From the NCBI GenBank assembly GCA_010084195.1, contig RGPS01000002.1:1-64000 (forward strand): a stretch of 64,000 nt of DNA, written 5' to 3'. Below the pieces are notes generated by a model. It saw nothing but the letters and a program-made list of their open reading frames with translations. It had not been told where the DNA came from and searched no databases. This stretch comes from Terriglobia bacterium (GTDB lineage: Bacteria; Acidobacteriota; Terriglobia; Bryobacterales; Bryobacteraceae). Each line of letters begins with the position of its first letter. Within the stretch, counting starts at the first letter, position 1. Of this stretch, positions 23,782 through 32,533 are shown piece by piece. A program made the position numbers and the translations under genes.

Positions 23782-25161
23782 ATGGGAATCAAGCTGACCT
23801 TTCATGGTGCCGCAGGAACTGTAACTGGTTCGCTGCATGAACTGCAGTCCAACGGAGAGAGGATTTTGCTCGACTGCGGCATGTTTCAGGGACGCCGCAA
23901 AGAAGCAGAACGGAGAAATCGAACCCTTCCCTTCCCCGCCCGGTCCGTCAATTCCGTGGTGCTGTCGCATGCCCACATTGACCACAGCGGCAGACTTCCG
24001 CTGTTGGTGAGAGACGGCTTCCACGGGCCCATCTACACGACGCCGGCCACCATTGACCTTTGTGAATCCATGCTGCGGGATACGGCGCATATCCTCGAAA
24101 GCGATGCGCGCTTCGTCAATCGACACCATGCCGACGAAGAGCCGGTCGATCCGATCTTCTCCATGGAGGACGCGGAAGCGACCATGCCGCTCTTCCACCC
24201 CGTCCCTTATCACAAGCGGCGCGACATTGGCGGCGGCATCACCATGGAATCCTGCGATGCCGGACATATTTTGGGATCATCCTCAATTCTGCTGACCAAG
24301 GGACAACTCCGCCTGGCATTTTCCGGCGATGTCGGCCGCCCGGGGTTGCCGATTATTCGGGATCCCGAATCCTTGCCCGAGGCCGATTACCTCATCATGG
24401 AAAGCACCTACGGCGGGCAGACCCATCCGCCGCAGGGGGAGGCCATCTTCCGCCTGGAACAGGTGGTGAAACAGACCATCAGTCGCGGAGGCAAGCTCAT
24501 CATCCCCGCCTTCGCTGTTGGTCGAACGCAGCAGATCGTGCTGCTGCTTCACCAGTTGATCAACGAACAACGCATCCCCGCCGTACCTATGTTCGTGGAT
24601 AGCCCGCTGGCGGTGAATGTTACCGAGGCTTTCCGGGCGCATCCGGAGTGCTACGACGAAGCGACGCGAGGGTATCTGACGGGAGGCGAAGATCCCTTTG
24701 GCTTTGACCGCCTGATTTACATCAAGGACGCCGAGCAGTCCAAAAAGCTCAACGAACTCCGGGGACCCCAGATCATCATTTCGCCCTCGGGTATGTGCGA
24801 GGCGGGCCGCATCCTGCACCATCTGCGGCATAACGTGGGCGAGCCAAGGAACACCATTCTCATGGCCGGATATCAGGCCGAGAACACGTTGGGGCGGAAA
24901 CTGCGCGATGGCTACACGACAGTGAAGATCTTCGGAATCCCGATAGATGTCCGGGCCCGTGTGGAATGTCTGGACGAGCTTTCCGGGCACGCCGATTCCG
25001 GCGAATTGCTTACCTGGATGGAGCCTATGGTGCGGACGCTGAAACGGGTCTTTCTGGTCCACGGCGAACCGGAACGGTCGCTTGCGCTAAAGGCTCAGAT
25101 TGAGGAGCGCTACGGAATCGACACCCGAATCCCGGAGCCCGGCGAGATGTACGAACTTTAA
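23782..25161 (+). CDS. Beta-CASP metallo-beta-lactamase-fold RNA nuclease
   Basis: The 459-residue protein combines an MBL domain (GAAGTVTGS, HAHIDHSG at residues 63-70, DAGHILGS, SGDVGRP) with a beta-CASP cap (GRTQQIVLLLHQL, FVDSPLAV, SGMCEAGRILHHLRHN) and the final FLVHGE/LSGHAD metal-binding motifs. It resembles CPSF73-like bacterial proteins that cut or trim RNA with two zinc ions. A KH domain and the RNase J-type linker are absent. ATG 23782 has GGGAGA (23771-23776) in front and gives the family N-terminus; longer in-frame starts overlap potA. It is transcribed divergently from potA. Confidence 0.9.
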   Translation: MGIKLTFHGAAGTVTGSLHELQSNGERILLDCGMFQGRRKEAERRNRTLPFPARSVNSVVLSHAHIDHSGRLPLLVRDGFHGPIYTTPATIDLCESMLRDTAHILESDARFVNRHHADEEPVDPIFSMEDAEATMPLFHPVPYHKRRDIGGGITMESCDAGHILGSSSILLTKGQLRLAFSGDVGRPGLPIIRDPESLPEADYLIMESTYGGQTHPPQGEAIFRLEQVVKQTISRGGKLIIPAFAVGRTQQIVLLLHQLINEQRIPAVPMFVDSPLAVNVTEAFRAHPECYDEATRGYLTGGEDPFGFDRLIYIKDAEQSKKLNELRGPQIIISPSGMCEAGRILHHLRHNVGEPRNTILMAGYQAENTLGRKLRDGYTTVKIFGIPIDVRARVECLDELSGHADSGELLTWMEPMVRTLKRVFLVHGEPERSLALKAQIEERYGIDTRIPEPGEMYEL

Positions 25162-25224
25162 GCAAAGTCGGCGAAACTCATTTTTCGGCTGGTCTGTCTA
25201 TACTTAATAGATCGAGGTTCACAG

Positions 25225-26112
25225 ATGAGTTCACCACAGTATCCTTACCCACCGCAGCCACCGCAAGGTTCGAGCATGAAGAATGCGCTCGCCGCCGGAG
25301 CCATTGCCGCGTCGCTCGCGTTCAACGTTTTCCTCCTTTATCAGGTGAATGATATCCGCAAGGAAGAAGCACACCGGAACGAGGTCGTTCAGAACGAAAT
25401 CGACACGCTGAAAGAGAACAGCACGGTGATGACCAGCGCGCAGAAGAAGCATCTCGAAGAGTTACGCGACGACCTGGACTCCAGCAAGAAGCAACTGAGT
25501 CAGCAGGCGAATCAGGCCGCAAGCCAGGCGAAGAAAGAAGCCCTGACTTTTGCCGAGGAACAGGGCAAGAGACTCTCTGCTGAAAATCAGCAGACGAAGC
25601 AGGCCGTAGCCCAAACCAACTCCGCCCTCGGCGAAGTGAAGCAGAAAGCAGATACCGCCAACGCACGGATCACCGATGTGAACACCGATGTGAGCGGCGT
25701 AAAGACGGACCTGGCCGGCACGAAGTCAGAACTGGATAAGACAAAGTCGGAATTGAAGAAGGTTTCCGGCGACCTTGGTATCACCAGTGGTTATGTGGCG
25801 ACGAACAGTAAAGAGATCGAAGATCTTCGCCGCCGCGGGGAACGCAACATTATCGAGTTCTCTGTGAAGAAGCAGAAGAACATGCAGAAGGTCGGCGACA
25901 TCAGCCTGCGTCTCGACAAGTCGGATCTGAAGAAAAATCGCTTTACGGTCCTGGTGCTGGCAGACGACAAGACGGTGGAGAAGAAGGACAAGACAGTCAA
26001 CGAGCCGCTTCAGTTCTACGTGGCGAAGTCGTTGTATGAAGTGGTGGTCAACCAGGTTGGCAAGGACCAGATTTCCGGCTACCTTTCTACCCCGAAGTAC
26101 CAAAGCCGCTAA
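25225..26112 (+). CDS. Membrane-anchored coiled-coil protein
   Basis: The 295-residue protein has a Pro/Tyr-rich cytosolic start (SSPQYPYPPQPPQGS), one membrane helix (~residues 20-40, LAAGAIAASLAFNVFLLY), a long alpha-helical coiled coil (~45-195, repeats such as KTDLAGTKSELDKTKSELKK) and a C-terminal beta-rich domain (~205-295, FSVKKQKNMQKVGDISLRL, RFTVLVLADDKTVEK). I do not recognise a named family. The architecture suggests a periplasmic spacer with a terminal binding domain. It is a single-gene unit closed by a strong terminator. A TATACT (25199-25204) upstream may be a -10 element without a clear -35. Confidence 0.6.
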   Translation: MSSPQYPYPPQPPQGSSMKNALAAGAIAASLAFNVFLLYQVNDIRKEEAHRNEVVQNEIDTLKENSTVMTSAQKKHLEELRDDLDSSKKQLSQQANQAASQAKKEALTFAEEQGKRLSAENQQTKQAVAQTNSALGEVKQKADTANARITDVNTDVSGVKTDLAGTKSELDKTKSELKKVSGDLGITSGYVATNSKEIEDLRRRGERNIIEFSVKKQKNMQKVGDISLRLDKSDLKKNRFTVLVLADDKTVEKKDKTVNEPLQFYVAKSLYEVVVNQVGKDQISGYLSTPKYQSR

Positions 26113-26133
26113 CAAAGTATCAATCAGAACAGG

Positions 26134-26166
26134 AGGCCGGGCCGAAAGGTCCGGCCTTTCGTTTTT
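26134..26166 (+). terminator. Rho-independent terminator after the coiled-coil gene
   Basis: A 10-bp stem pairs AGGCCGGGCC (26134-26143) with GGTCCGGCCT (26148-26157), containing one G-T pair, around a GAAA tetraloop, and is followed by the T-rich TTCGTTTTT to 26166. It lies 22 bases after the stop codon of the coiled-coil gene and just before the end of the convergent propeller gene. Confidence 0.88.
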
Positions 26167-26173
26167 GCGCTGC

Positions 26174-27214
26174 CTATTGCATCAGCCCCGAATTGCTCTT
26201 CTCTGTGCCGGCAGTTTCGCCCGTTTCTTCCACGAACTTATCCACGGGGATCCGGTACAGCGCCGGCTTGCCATGACGATCACTGACAAAATAAATCGTC
26301 TTGCTGTCGGGGGAAAACGTTGGTGCGACCATCGCAGGATCTGAGGCCCTGTGCTCACAGATTGTCAATTCCCGCTTGGTAACACGCAGGAGCAGCAGGA
26401 CGTAGGATGATGCTTTGCTGCGGCTGGCACCGGTAAAGACGGACGCATCCGCGTTGGGGCCAAAGGCTTCAAACTGACTCGTCCGCGCGAGAATGCGATC
26501 CAGCCCATCGTCCGGGGTCTGCTCGCGGAGCACAATCAACTGTTTCGGATCTGCGGGGATGTGCAGATACACCAGCGTCCTGCCCGAGGGAGTCCAGAGT
26601 ATCTGGCCATCCTTGCCCGACTCTGCTTTATCGGCTTCGAGACGAAGCTGCTTCCGGATATTACTGCCGTCGGTATTGAGCAACCACCAGACACCATTCG
26701 CTCTGTACACGAGTTGGGCACGACGTGGGCGCACCATCAGGGCATCAACATCGCCGTCCACCTGCAGGAAAGGTGCGGTCTTCAGCCGAGTGGCGCGCAT
26801 GATCTGCGACTTGCCCGGTTCCCGCTGCTGCGCGAAGAAAATAGAGCCGTCAGCAGATTGCGTAAAACCGGCCCGGGTAGTACCTTCCGGCAGCTTGTAC
26901 AAGACGTGGGCGGACCCTGTGCCACCGCTGATTTCCGTTAGAGTCCCTCCGTGGAAGAAGGTGACTGTTCTCTCGTCAGCTGCCAAAGAGATGGTGGAAG
27001 TATCCAGGCTGGAAACATCCGAGACCTGGCGCGATTCACCATTCTTCAGATCCAGGTGGCAGATCTGGCGAGTGCCCAGGCGCTCGCTCCAGTAAATAAG
27101 AAAATCGCTCCGGCGCCCGAATTTTCTCAGGTGCGCCGGAGCGATACCACTTGCGAATTTTGGACCGGTGAGACGCGTGACGTCGAGTTCGGTAGCCGGG
27201 TCTGCATACTTCAC
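26174..27214 (-). CDS. Tat-exported TolB/oligogalacturonate-lyase-like beta-propeller protein
   Basis: The translated region from GTG 27214 gives 346 residues with repeated propeller strands: DFLIYWSERLGTRQICHLDLKNGESRQVSDV, FSPDSKTIYFVSDRHGKPALYRI, and SADGSIFFAQQR. It resembles WD40-like/oligogalacturonate-lyase-type secreted proteins. In the same frame upstream, to base 27295, lies TSGYSRRDFLALAVAGRLTPP, a clear Tat signal (SRRDFLA). No ATG, GTG or TTG precedes it before the region of the upstream gene's stop, so the annotated GTG removes the signal. Initiation at an uncommon codon (ATC 27289 or ATA 27298) or a lost start codon is possible. Confidence 0.7.
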   Translation of the reverse strand: MKYADPATELDVTRLTGPKFASGIAPAHLRKFGRRSDFLIYWSERLGTRQICHLDLKNGESRQVSDVSSLDTSTISLAADERTVTFFHGGTLTEISGGTGSAHVLYKLPEGTTRAGFTQSADGSIFFAQQREPGKSQIMRATRLKTAPFLQVDGDVDALMVRPRRAQLVYRANGVWWLLNTDGSNIRKQLRLEADKAESGKDGQILWTPSGRTLVYLHIPADPKQLIVLREQTPDDGLDRILARTSQFEAFGPNADASVFTGASRSKASSYVLLLLRVTKRELTICEHRASDPAMVAPTFSPDSKTIYFVSDRHGKPALYRIPVDKFVEETGETAGTEKSNSGLMQ

Positions 27215-27297
27215 CCACTCAGGTGGAGTCAGCCGACCCGCTACCGCCAGCGCCAGAAAATCCCGCCGTGAATAGCCAGAAGTGCCGATGCCTTCTA

Positions 27298-28335
27298 TTA
27301 TTGCTTGTGGCTGGCTTCGTAGTGTTGCTTCAGAAGATCCAGGCCAAAGTCATTGGTGTAGTCGCGCCAGACGGCGTGCACGTGGTTGGCGTTGTCCTGC
27401 GTCATGTCCATCTCGATGAGGAACGCCGGGGTCTGAATTCGGTAGTAGTGCGGCGCCCCGCGCTTCACGTCGCCGGTCCAGGCAAAAAAGGTTTTATCCT
27501 TTGGCTGTTTCTTCGCCAGGGCAATCCTGTTCTCGGCCATGGGCGAAGCTACGTTACCGGCGTAGGCTTCGACAATCGACATCATCCGTTCGTACTGGTC
27601 CGCAGACATCTTCGCAGCAGAGAGGCCGTTGGGCTGGCCGTCGATGGAAGCCTTCCGTGACGCGGCGGTGACGATATCCTTCAACGCAGCCTTATCGACA
27701 ACGGCAGCGGCCTGCTGGGTGGCATCCAGGGCGTCAAGCATCTCGTAGCCCAGATCGTCTTCAGCAGCCAGAATGCGCAGGCCTTTGCGTGCGCCGATCT
27801 TGATCTCGGCAGGATTGGAACCAAAGAAGCTGGGGGAGTCCGCGATGCGTCCGTTCACGACCGTGAAGTTGTGCGCCACGTGATGGCCTTCGAGGCGGAA
27901 GCCCCAAACACCCTTGGCATCGGGCTTACCGAAAATCGTGATGTAGTAGTTCTCAGGATCGCGACGATTGGTCGCCGTCGGATTGGCGGCTTCCTGGCCC
28001 AGGAGCACCTGATCGAGGCTCATGATGGTGGTCGCCTTGATAAAACCCTGCTGGCTGAGGCCGGTCGAGACCAGGGCCATAGCCAGGAGACGCTGATCGG
28101 GGCGCATGGCTCCAAATGAGAGACCCTTGCGGAGCTTGGGGATGAAGTGCCAGTCAAAACGCTGGTCGTCTTCAAACGGATAGGTCGCTATCGCTTTCTG
28201 ATCGTTCCATAACGAACTGAGGAATGTATTAGCAGCGTCGGTCATGACCGACGCCTGTTCGGCGCGTTTATACGCGGCCGTGAGAAGGAGCGCTGCCGCG
28301 AACACTGCGGCGACACGTAACCAGACTTGTTTCAT
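27298..28335 (-). CDS. DUF3500 secreted protein
   Basis: The 345-residue protein has a signal peptide (VWLRVAAVFAAALLLTAAY) and the DUF3500 pattern: FEDDQRFDWHFIPKLRKGLSFG, the RDPENYYITIFGKPDAKGVWGF motif, LEGHHVAHNFTVVNG and FFGSNPAEIKIGARKGLR. DUF3500 proteins are exported with unknown function; the HHxxxN motif suggests metal or haem binding but this is inference. ATG 28335. Its stop lies just before the propeller gene, so the two are probably co-transcribed. Confidence 0.85.
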   Translation of the reverse strand: MKQVWLRVAAVFAAALLLTAAYKRAEQASVMTDAANTFLSSLWNDQKAIATYPFEDDQRFDWHFIPKLRKGLSFGAMRPDQRLLAMALVSTGLSQQGFIKATTIMSLDQVLLGQEAANPTATNRRDPENYYITIFGKPDAKGVWGFRLEGHHVAHNFTVVNGRIADSPSFFGSNPAEIKIGARKGLRILAAEDDLGYEMLDALDATQQAAAVVDKAALKDIVTAASRKASIDGQPNGLSAAKMSADQYERMMSIVEAYAGNVASPMAENRIALAKKQPKDKTFFAWTGDVKRGAPHYYRIQTPAFLIEMDMTQDNANHVHAVWRDYTNDFGLDLLKQHYEASHKQ

Positions 28336-28403
28336 GCAAAAATTGTATACCGAGAGGAGGCGTAGCGCCAGAGGAAGAAAGAAAAACCTTACAGGACAGT
28401 GAG

Positions 28404-29291
28404 TTAGAAGGGGAACTCAGATTGTGTAGCGGGCTTGATGGCGGCGGAACGCTGCAGGAAGCGGTACGGATTCACCGGGGTGGAGTGCATGCGCACCTCG
28501 TAGTGCAGGTGAGCGCCGGTGGAGCGTCCGGAACTGCCTACGCGACCAAGGCTTTCGCCCTGGCGGATTTCCTGACCCTCCATCACATCGATTTTCGACA
28601 GATGACCGTAAAGCGTCTGGTAACCGTTGCCGTGATCCACAATCACGCAGCGTCCGTAACCGGCAAACCAGCTGGCGTGGCGAATAATGCCATCGCCGGT
28701 GGCCTTGACGGGGGTGCCATAAGCCGTCGCGATATCGACACCTGTGTGCATAGCGCCTTCACCCGAGAAAGGATCGCTGCGGTGCCCGAAACCATCCCCC
28801 AAACGGCCCATCACAGGCCAGGAGGAAGGGAGGACATTCACGTTGAGGCGCGCAAAAATATTGCTGCGGCGGCTGACGATATTGGTGGTGCGGAGGTAAT
28901 TGTATTCGGCGAGGGATTCGCCCAGGGTGGGAACCAGAGGAGCTTCCGCAATCAGGTCCGGCGAACCGGCTAACTGCTTGCGAACGCCGTAGGCCGTGGT
29001 GACTTCGTCGGCCAGAAGCTGAAGGCTGGCCATTTGCTCATCGGTCTGACGTACCTTTTTTTGCAGATTGTCGTAACGGGTGCGGAGAGCCTGGGCTTCT
29101 TTTTGGAGGGTGTTGTAGTTCGAGACCTTCGCGACCATGCGCACATAGCTGCCGGCTGCGCCACAAACCACCAGGACAAGCGCGACAACCGCGCCCATCA
29201 CGCAGTACAGAAACTTCTGCGGGATGTGGATGCGTTGCAGCCGCCCGTGGAGCGAATGAGCGAGTACAACGATGAAATAGTCTTGCTTCAA
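28404..29291 (-). CDS. Inner-membrane M23 metallopeptidase
   Basis: The ~295-residue protein has a short cytosolic N-terminus (QDYFIVVLAHSLHGRLQRIHIP), one membrane helix (VMGAVVALVLVVCGAAGSYV), a coiled coil (~60-110) and a C-terminal LytM/M23 domain with the zinc motif AMHTGVDIA and the second motif HLHYEVR. M23 enzymes cut peptidoglycan cross-links, or act as NlpD-like activators when motifs are degenerate; here both zinc motifs are intact. TTG 29291 is preferred because AAAGGA lies 5-6 bases upstream and the N-terminus then matches relatives I recall from Acidobacteria. TTG 29309 is an alternative. Confidence 0.85.
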   Translation of the reverse strand: MKQDYFIVVLAHSLHGRLQRIHIPQKFLYCVMGAVVALVLVVCGAAGSYVRMVAKVSNYNTLQKEAQALRTRYDNLQKKVRQTDEQMASLQLLADEVTTAYGVRKQLAGSPDLIAEAPLVPTLGESLAEYNYLRTTNIVSRRSNIFARLNVNVLPSSWPVMGRLGDGFGHRSDPFSGEGAMHTGVDIATAYGTPVKATGDGIIRHASWFAGYGRCVIVDHGNGYQTLYGHLSKIDVMEGQEIRQGESLGRVGSSGRSTGAHLHYEVRMHSTPVNPYRFLQRSAAIKPATQSEFPF

Positions 29292-29380
29292 ACCCGTCCT
29301 TTCATACAAGTATAACTGGTGGCCATGTCTGTGCCACCCTGGGGGGGCTACCGGAATCCGGAATTGCAGAATCTAAAGAA

Positions 29381-30265
29381 ATGAAAGATTATCACTCCTC
29401 AACGTTGCAAGTCAACCCTGTTGGTTGCTACCATCCCGGCTTGCTGAAGACAATTCCTGGCCGACACTTCATGGGGCACTTCGTGAAACGAAGGTCCATT
29501 ATTTTTCAATTAGTTAAACGCGATTTCCAGCAGCGGTACGTCGGCTCGGCCGCCGGTTGGGTCTGGAGTTTGATCCATCCTCTGGTCCTGCTCGTCAGCT
29601 ATACCTTCATATTTGGCTACTGCCTTGGCGGTAAGCCGGGGCCGGGGGCCCTCACCGACAACTACGCCCTGCACCTGTTTACCGGAATGCTTCCCTGGCT
29701 GTTGTTCAGTGAAACGGTCCAGCGAAGTTCGGGCTCCATTGTCGAACAGGCAAATCTTGTCACAAAAACCTTGTTTCCGTCTGAGATTGTGCCCGTCGCT
29801 ATTTTCCTGTCTTCACTTATTGGACATACCCTGACGGTGGCGGCGGTTGTCGGGATCGTCGCGATCCTGCTGGGTCACGCCAGCCCCATGCTGGTGATGC
29901 TGCCGATATTTTCTCTTCTGCTGGGGCTCTTTGCGATTGGCATTGGCTGGGTAGCCGCAGCGCTGCAGGTCTACCTGCGGGATACGGCCCAGGTAGTCGC
30001 CGTTATGTTGACCTTTTGGCTTTGGCTGACGCCGATCTTCATTGGGGAGGAGAAATTCCCATCCGGCGTACACTTTATCCTGAAAATCAATCCCCTGGTC
30101 TATGTGGTGCAGGCCTACCGCGAGATGCTGCTGGGCACAACCATGCCCGGTCTGCATGATCTTGCAGCCACGCTGGGGCCCATGGCAGCCTTTGCCATCA
30201 CAACCTTCGTAATCGGAGGACTATTCTTCCGCCACCTGAAGCGCGGCTTTGCCGATGTCCTGTAG
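29381..30265 (+). CDS. ABC-2 type export permease, second copy
   Basis: The 294-residue protein is a Wzm/TagG-like permease: KRDFQQRYVGSAAGWVWSLIHPLVLLVSY, NYALHLFTGMLPWLLFSETV, EIVPVAIFLSSLIGH and INPLVYVVQAYREMLLGT are family motifs. It lacks the N-terminal beta domain of the 1176-2396 permease. It would export a glycan or glycolipid with an ATPase, but none is adjacent. The only ATP-binding genes nearby are MlaF-like, which do not belong to this family. ATG 29381 is the first start and ATG 29471 (MGHFVKRRS) an alternative that matches normal family N-termini better. Confidence 0.8.
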   Translation: MKDYHSSTLQVNPVGCYHPGLLKTIPGRHFMGHFVKRRSIIFQLVKRDFQQRYVGSAAGWVWSLIHPLVLLVSYTFIFGYCLGGKPGPGALTDNYALHLFTGMLPWLLFSETVQRSSGSIVEQANLVTKTLFPSEIVPVAIFLSSLIGHTLTVAAVVGIVAILLGHASPMLVMLPIFSLLLGLFAIGIGWVAAALQVYLRDTAQVVAVMLTFWLWLTPIFIGEEKFPSGVHFILKINPLVYVVQAYREMLLGTTMPGLHDLAATLGPMAAFAITTFVIGGLFFRHLKRGFADVL

Positions 30266-30268
30266 ACG

Positions 30269-31075
30269 CTATTCCGGGCGAGCCGTCAGACGACGAACCC
30301 AAACCAGTCTGTAGCGAACCGGCGTGTTGTGGTTCTGCAGCATGAAGGGCTTGTCGGCATGCGGCTCGTAGTTGCCGACGTTAGCATTTTTCGTGGTCCC
30401 CAGAATCTGTTCATGGTTCTGCACCACAATCCCGTTGTGAATCACGGTAACGAACGCCGGCTTCACCACCGTCGCTCCGGAAAACTTCGGGGCCTCGAAC
30501 ACGATGTCGTAGGCCTGCCATTCACCCGGCTTGCAGGAAGCATTGACCAGCGGCGGGTACTGGCCGTAGATCGCCCCCGCCTGGCCGTCGGCATAGGTCA
30601 TATTGTCGAACGAGTCCAGAATCTGAATCTCATACAGCCCCGAGATCTTCAGGCCACTGTTTCCCCGGTTCTGGCTGTCACCCTTCACTTCGGAGGGTGA
30701 GGCCCACTCCAGGTGGATCTGCATGTCACCAAAAGCCTCCTTACTGAAGATGTCGCCCTTGCCGGGGATCACTTCCATAACGCCCTCACCCAGCTTCCAG
30801 CCAGGTTCGCCTGCAACACCGCTCTTCATGCTGACGAATTTGGAGAGATCGTGGCCGTCAAACAAGACTTCCGCGTCCGACGGTGCTTTGCCCTTTTGCG
30901 CATTGCATGTGGAAGGTGTGATGGCGCTTGGACGGGGCCGGCTGGAATCGTGGACACGCCACTTCGAGCCAGGGTAATAGGGTGTCGTGTCGTAGCCGAG
31001 TTTATGGTCCTGTGCGAACGCACTGGCAACGCAAAACAGAGCAGTCACAGAGATTCCGAACGTGATGATCTTCAT
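30269..31075 (-). CDS. Secreted DUF1080 (3-keto-disaccharide hydrolase-like) protein, paralogue 1
   Basis: The 268-residue protein has a signal peptide (ITFGISVTALFCVASAFA) and a DUF1080 (PF06439) jelly-roll domain: DAEVLFDGHDLSKF, MEVIPGKGDIF, FGDMQIHLEWASP, SQNRGNSGLKI, YEIQILDSFDN, and TPVRYRLVWVRRL at the end. The family is proposed to bind or hydrolyse sugars. It is a close paralogue of the 55786 protein: both start QDH.LGYD after the signal, and both contain SKW.VHDS.RPRP. ATG 31075 overlaps the mlaF-like stop by 4 bases and has AAAGGA in front. Convergent with the export permease, 3 bases apart. Confidence 0.88.
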   Translation of the reverse strand: MKIITFGISVTALFCVASAFAQDHKLGYDTTPYYPGSKWRVHDSSRPRPSAITPSTCNAQKGKAPSDAEVLFDGHDLSKFVSMKSGVAGEPGWKLGEGVMEVIPGKGDIFSKEAFGDMQIHLEWASPSEVKGDSQNRGNSGLKISGLYEIQILDSFDNMTYADGQAGAIYGQYPPLVNASCKPGEWQAYDIVFEAPKFSGATVVKPAFVTVIHNGIVVQNHEQILGTTKNANVGNYEPHADKPFMLQNHNTPVRYRLVWVRRLTARPE

Positions 31076-31884
31076 ATGTCCTTTGAGAGTGCCCCCAAAC
31101 CGGAACGAAATGCACTGTGATCGCAAGAGGCCCCACGAATCACTTTATCCAGTTCCAGGAATTCCTGGATGTCGGGGTCGTTTGATGAATAGAGGCCGGC
31201 GGGTGGCCCGAAGTAGGCGATCTTCCCTTTGTTGATAAATACGACGCTGTCGGCGACGCGATGGAGCAGGTCCAGATCATGGGTAACCACCACAGACGTC
31301 AGGCGCAGCTGCGTCTTCAGCCGCAGCATGAGCAGCGTCAGATGGTCGCTCATGATCGGATCGACCATGGTGGTGGGTTCGTCGTACAGAATGCACTGTG
31401 GTTCGGCCGCCAGGGCTCGGGCGATGGCGACGGCCCGGCGATACCCCGTTGCCAGATCTGCGGGATAGGCGTCGCGCGCGTCTGATATGCCCACCAAATG
31501 AAGTAGCCCGTCCACCACGTCATCGCGATTTTTTGCGTTGTAATCTTCACGCAGTTCCAGCGAGAACAGGATATTTTCTGCAACCGTCAGCGAATCAAAC
31601 AGAGCCCCGTTCTGGAACACCATTGTCACTTTTCGTCGCACCCGGTTGAGCTCTGACTCACTGAAATCCGTGATGTCCTCATGGGCCACAATCACGCGCC
31701 CCTTGTCGGGCTTCAGGAAACCCATAATGTGGCCGAGACTGACGGACTTGCCAACGCCCGAGCGACCGATGACGGCTACGGTCTGGCCGGAATCGACATG
31801 AAAATTGCAGTCGACTAAAACGGGCTTATCGAACGTCTTATAAACGTGACGGAATTCGATATAGTGGGGAAACTCTTCAGCCAT
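31072..31884 (-). CDS. MlaF-like ABC ATPase
   Basis: The 270-residue protein has Walker A GRSGVGKS (residues 40-47), Q loop VFQNGALFDSLTV, Walker B CILYDEPTTMVDP and H loop VVVTHDLDLL. The overall pattern and DEPTTMVDP match MlaF-type ATPases of the phospholipid-transport system. The C-loop reads LATGYRRAVAIARAL instead of the usual LSGGM pattern. MlaE and MlaD are not in the window, so the partners lie elsewhere. It overlaps mobA (upstream) by 8 bases and a DUF1080 gene (downstream) by 4, an unusual mixed operon. Confidence 0.82.
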   Translation of the reverse strand: MAEEFPHYIEFRHVYKTFDKPVLVDCNFHVDSGQTVAVIGRSGVGKSVSLGHIMGFLKPDKGRVIVAHEDITDFSESELNRVRRKVTMVFQNGALFDSLTVAENILFSLELREDYNAKNRDDVVDGLLHLVGISDARDAYPADLATGYRRAVAIARALAAEPQCILYDEPTTMVDPIMSDHLTLLMLRLKTQLRLTSVVVTHDLDLLHRVADSVVFINKGKIAYFGPPAGLYSSNDPDIQEFLELDKVIRGASCDHSAFRSGLGALSKDI

Positions 31885-32473
31885 GGGGGCGGTTCCGTAT
31901 GTCCTGGGGTGTGTTCCAGTTGGCGAAGGCCACTTCGCTGGCCATCACGACGTATCGTACCGCGAGTGCCTGGAGGGCGTCAGTGACTTTGCGAATTCCC
32001 TTGTCCAGTGCGGCCTCAAGCGTGGGGTGGCAACGCCGGCGGTACACGGCACAGAGTGGTTCCACCCTGCCATCCGGATGCTGCGGGACTGCGCAGTCGA
32101 AGCCCGCCGCTTCGGTAAAAAGCAGCTCGAAAATACTTCTTTCCAGAAAGGGCATGTCACAAGCAACGATGAGGTTCCACTCCGACTTTGAAGCCCTGAG
32201 CGCCGCCTCAATCCCGCTTAGCGGCCCAAGGCCGGGGAAGTTGTCTCCCACCACCGGCAACCCGAGTCCCGAATACCGGACCGGATCGCCCACCAGTGAG
32301 ACCACGGGACAGCTTTGCGCCGCCAGAGCCGCGATCTCAGCGGCCAAGGGCCCTCTGCCAGCGTCCAGAAGAGCTTTATCGGTGCCCATCCGGCTGCTGC
32401 GCCCACCCACCAGCACCCACGCGGCACGCCCTGCAGGGCCGTTGTTTTCCGGAGACTCGGTGTCATCAGGCAT
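31877..32473 (-). CDS. mobA: Molybdenum cofactor guanylyltransferase MobA-like
   Basis: The 198-residue protein has the MobA/GlmU-type nucleotidyltransferase start WVLVGGRSSRMGTDKALL, matching the LxGGxSxRMGxDKA signature with V in the second position, followed by GPLSGIEAAL, VACDMPFL, and a C-terminal region with TPQDI. It would attach GMP to molybdopterin to form the MGD cofactor. ATG 32473; the first ~16 residues are hydrophilic and variable. It lies 60 bases from the divergent lytic transglycosylase start. Confidence 0.82.
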   Translation of the reverse strand: MPDDTESPENNGPAGRAAWVLVGGRSSRMGTDKALLDAGRGPLAAEIAALAAQSCPVVSLVGDPVRYSGLGLPVVGDNFPGLGPLSGIEAALRASKSEWNLIVACDMPFLERSIFELLFTEAAGFDCAVPQHPDGRVEPLCAVYRRRCHPTLEAALDKGIRKVTDALQALAVRYVVMASEVAFANWNTPQDIRNRPHG

Positions 32474-32533
32474 GGGGCAAATTGGATGCTAGCATTGAAA
32501 TGGAGTTTTTTGAACCGGCGTGGGAACATTCGC

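Noticed and set aside
23746..24267. Extending the PotA frame upstream to give a 490-residue protein
   Set aside because: The extra residues are only the antisense of the beta-CASP gene; PotA starts normally at ATG 23745.
28422..28973. Plus-strand frame of 183 residues across the M23 peptidase gene
   Set aside because: It is antisense to a clear M23 protein, lacks a motif and starts inside the coding region.
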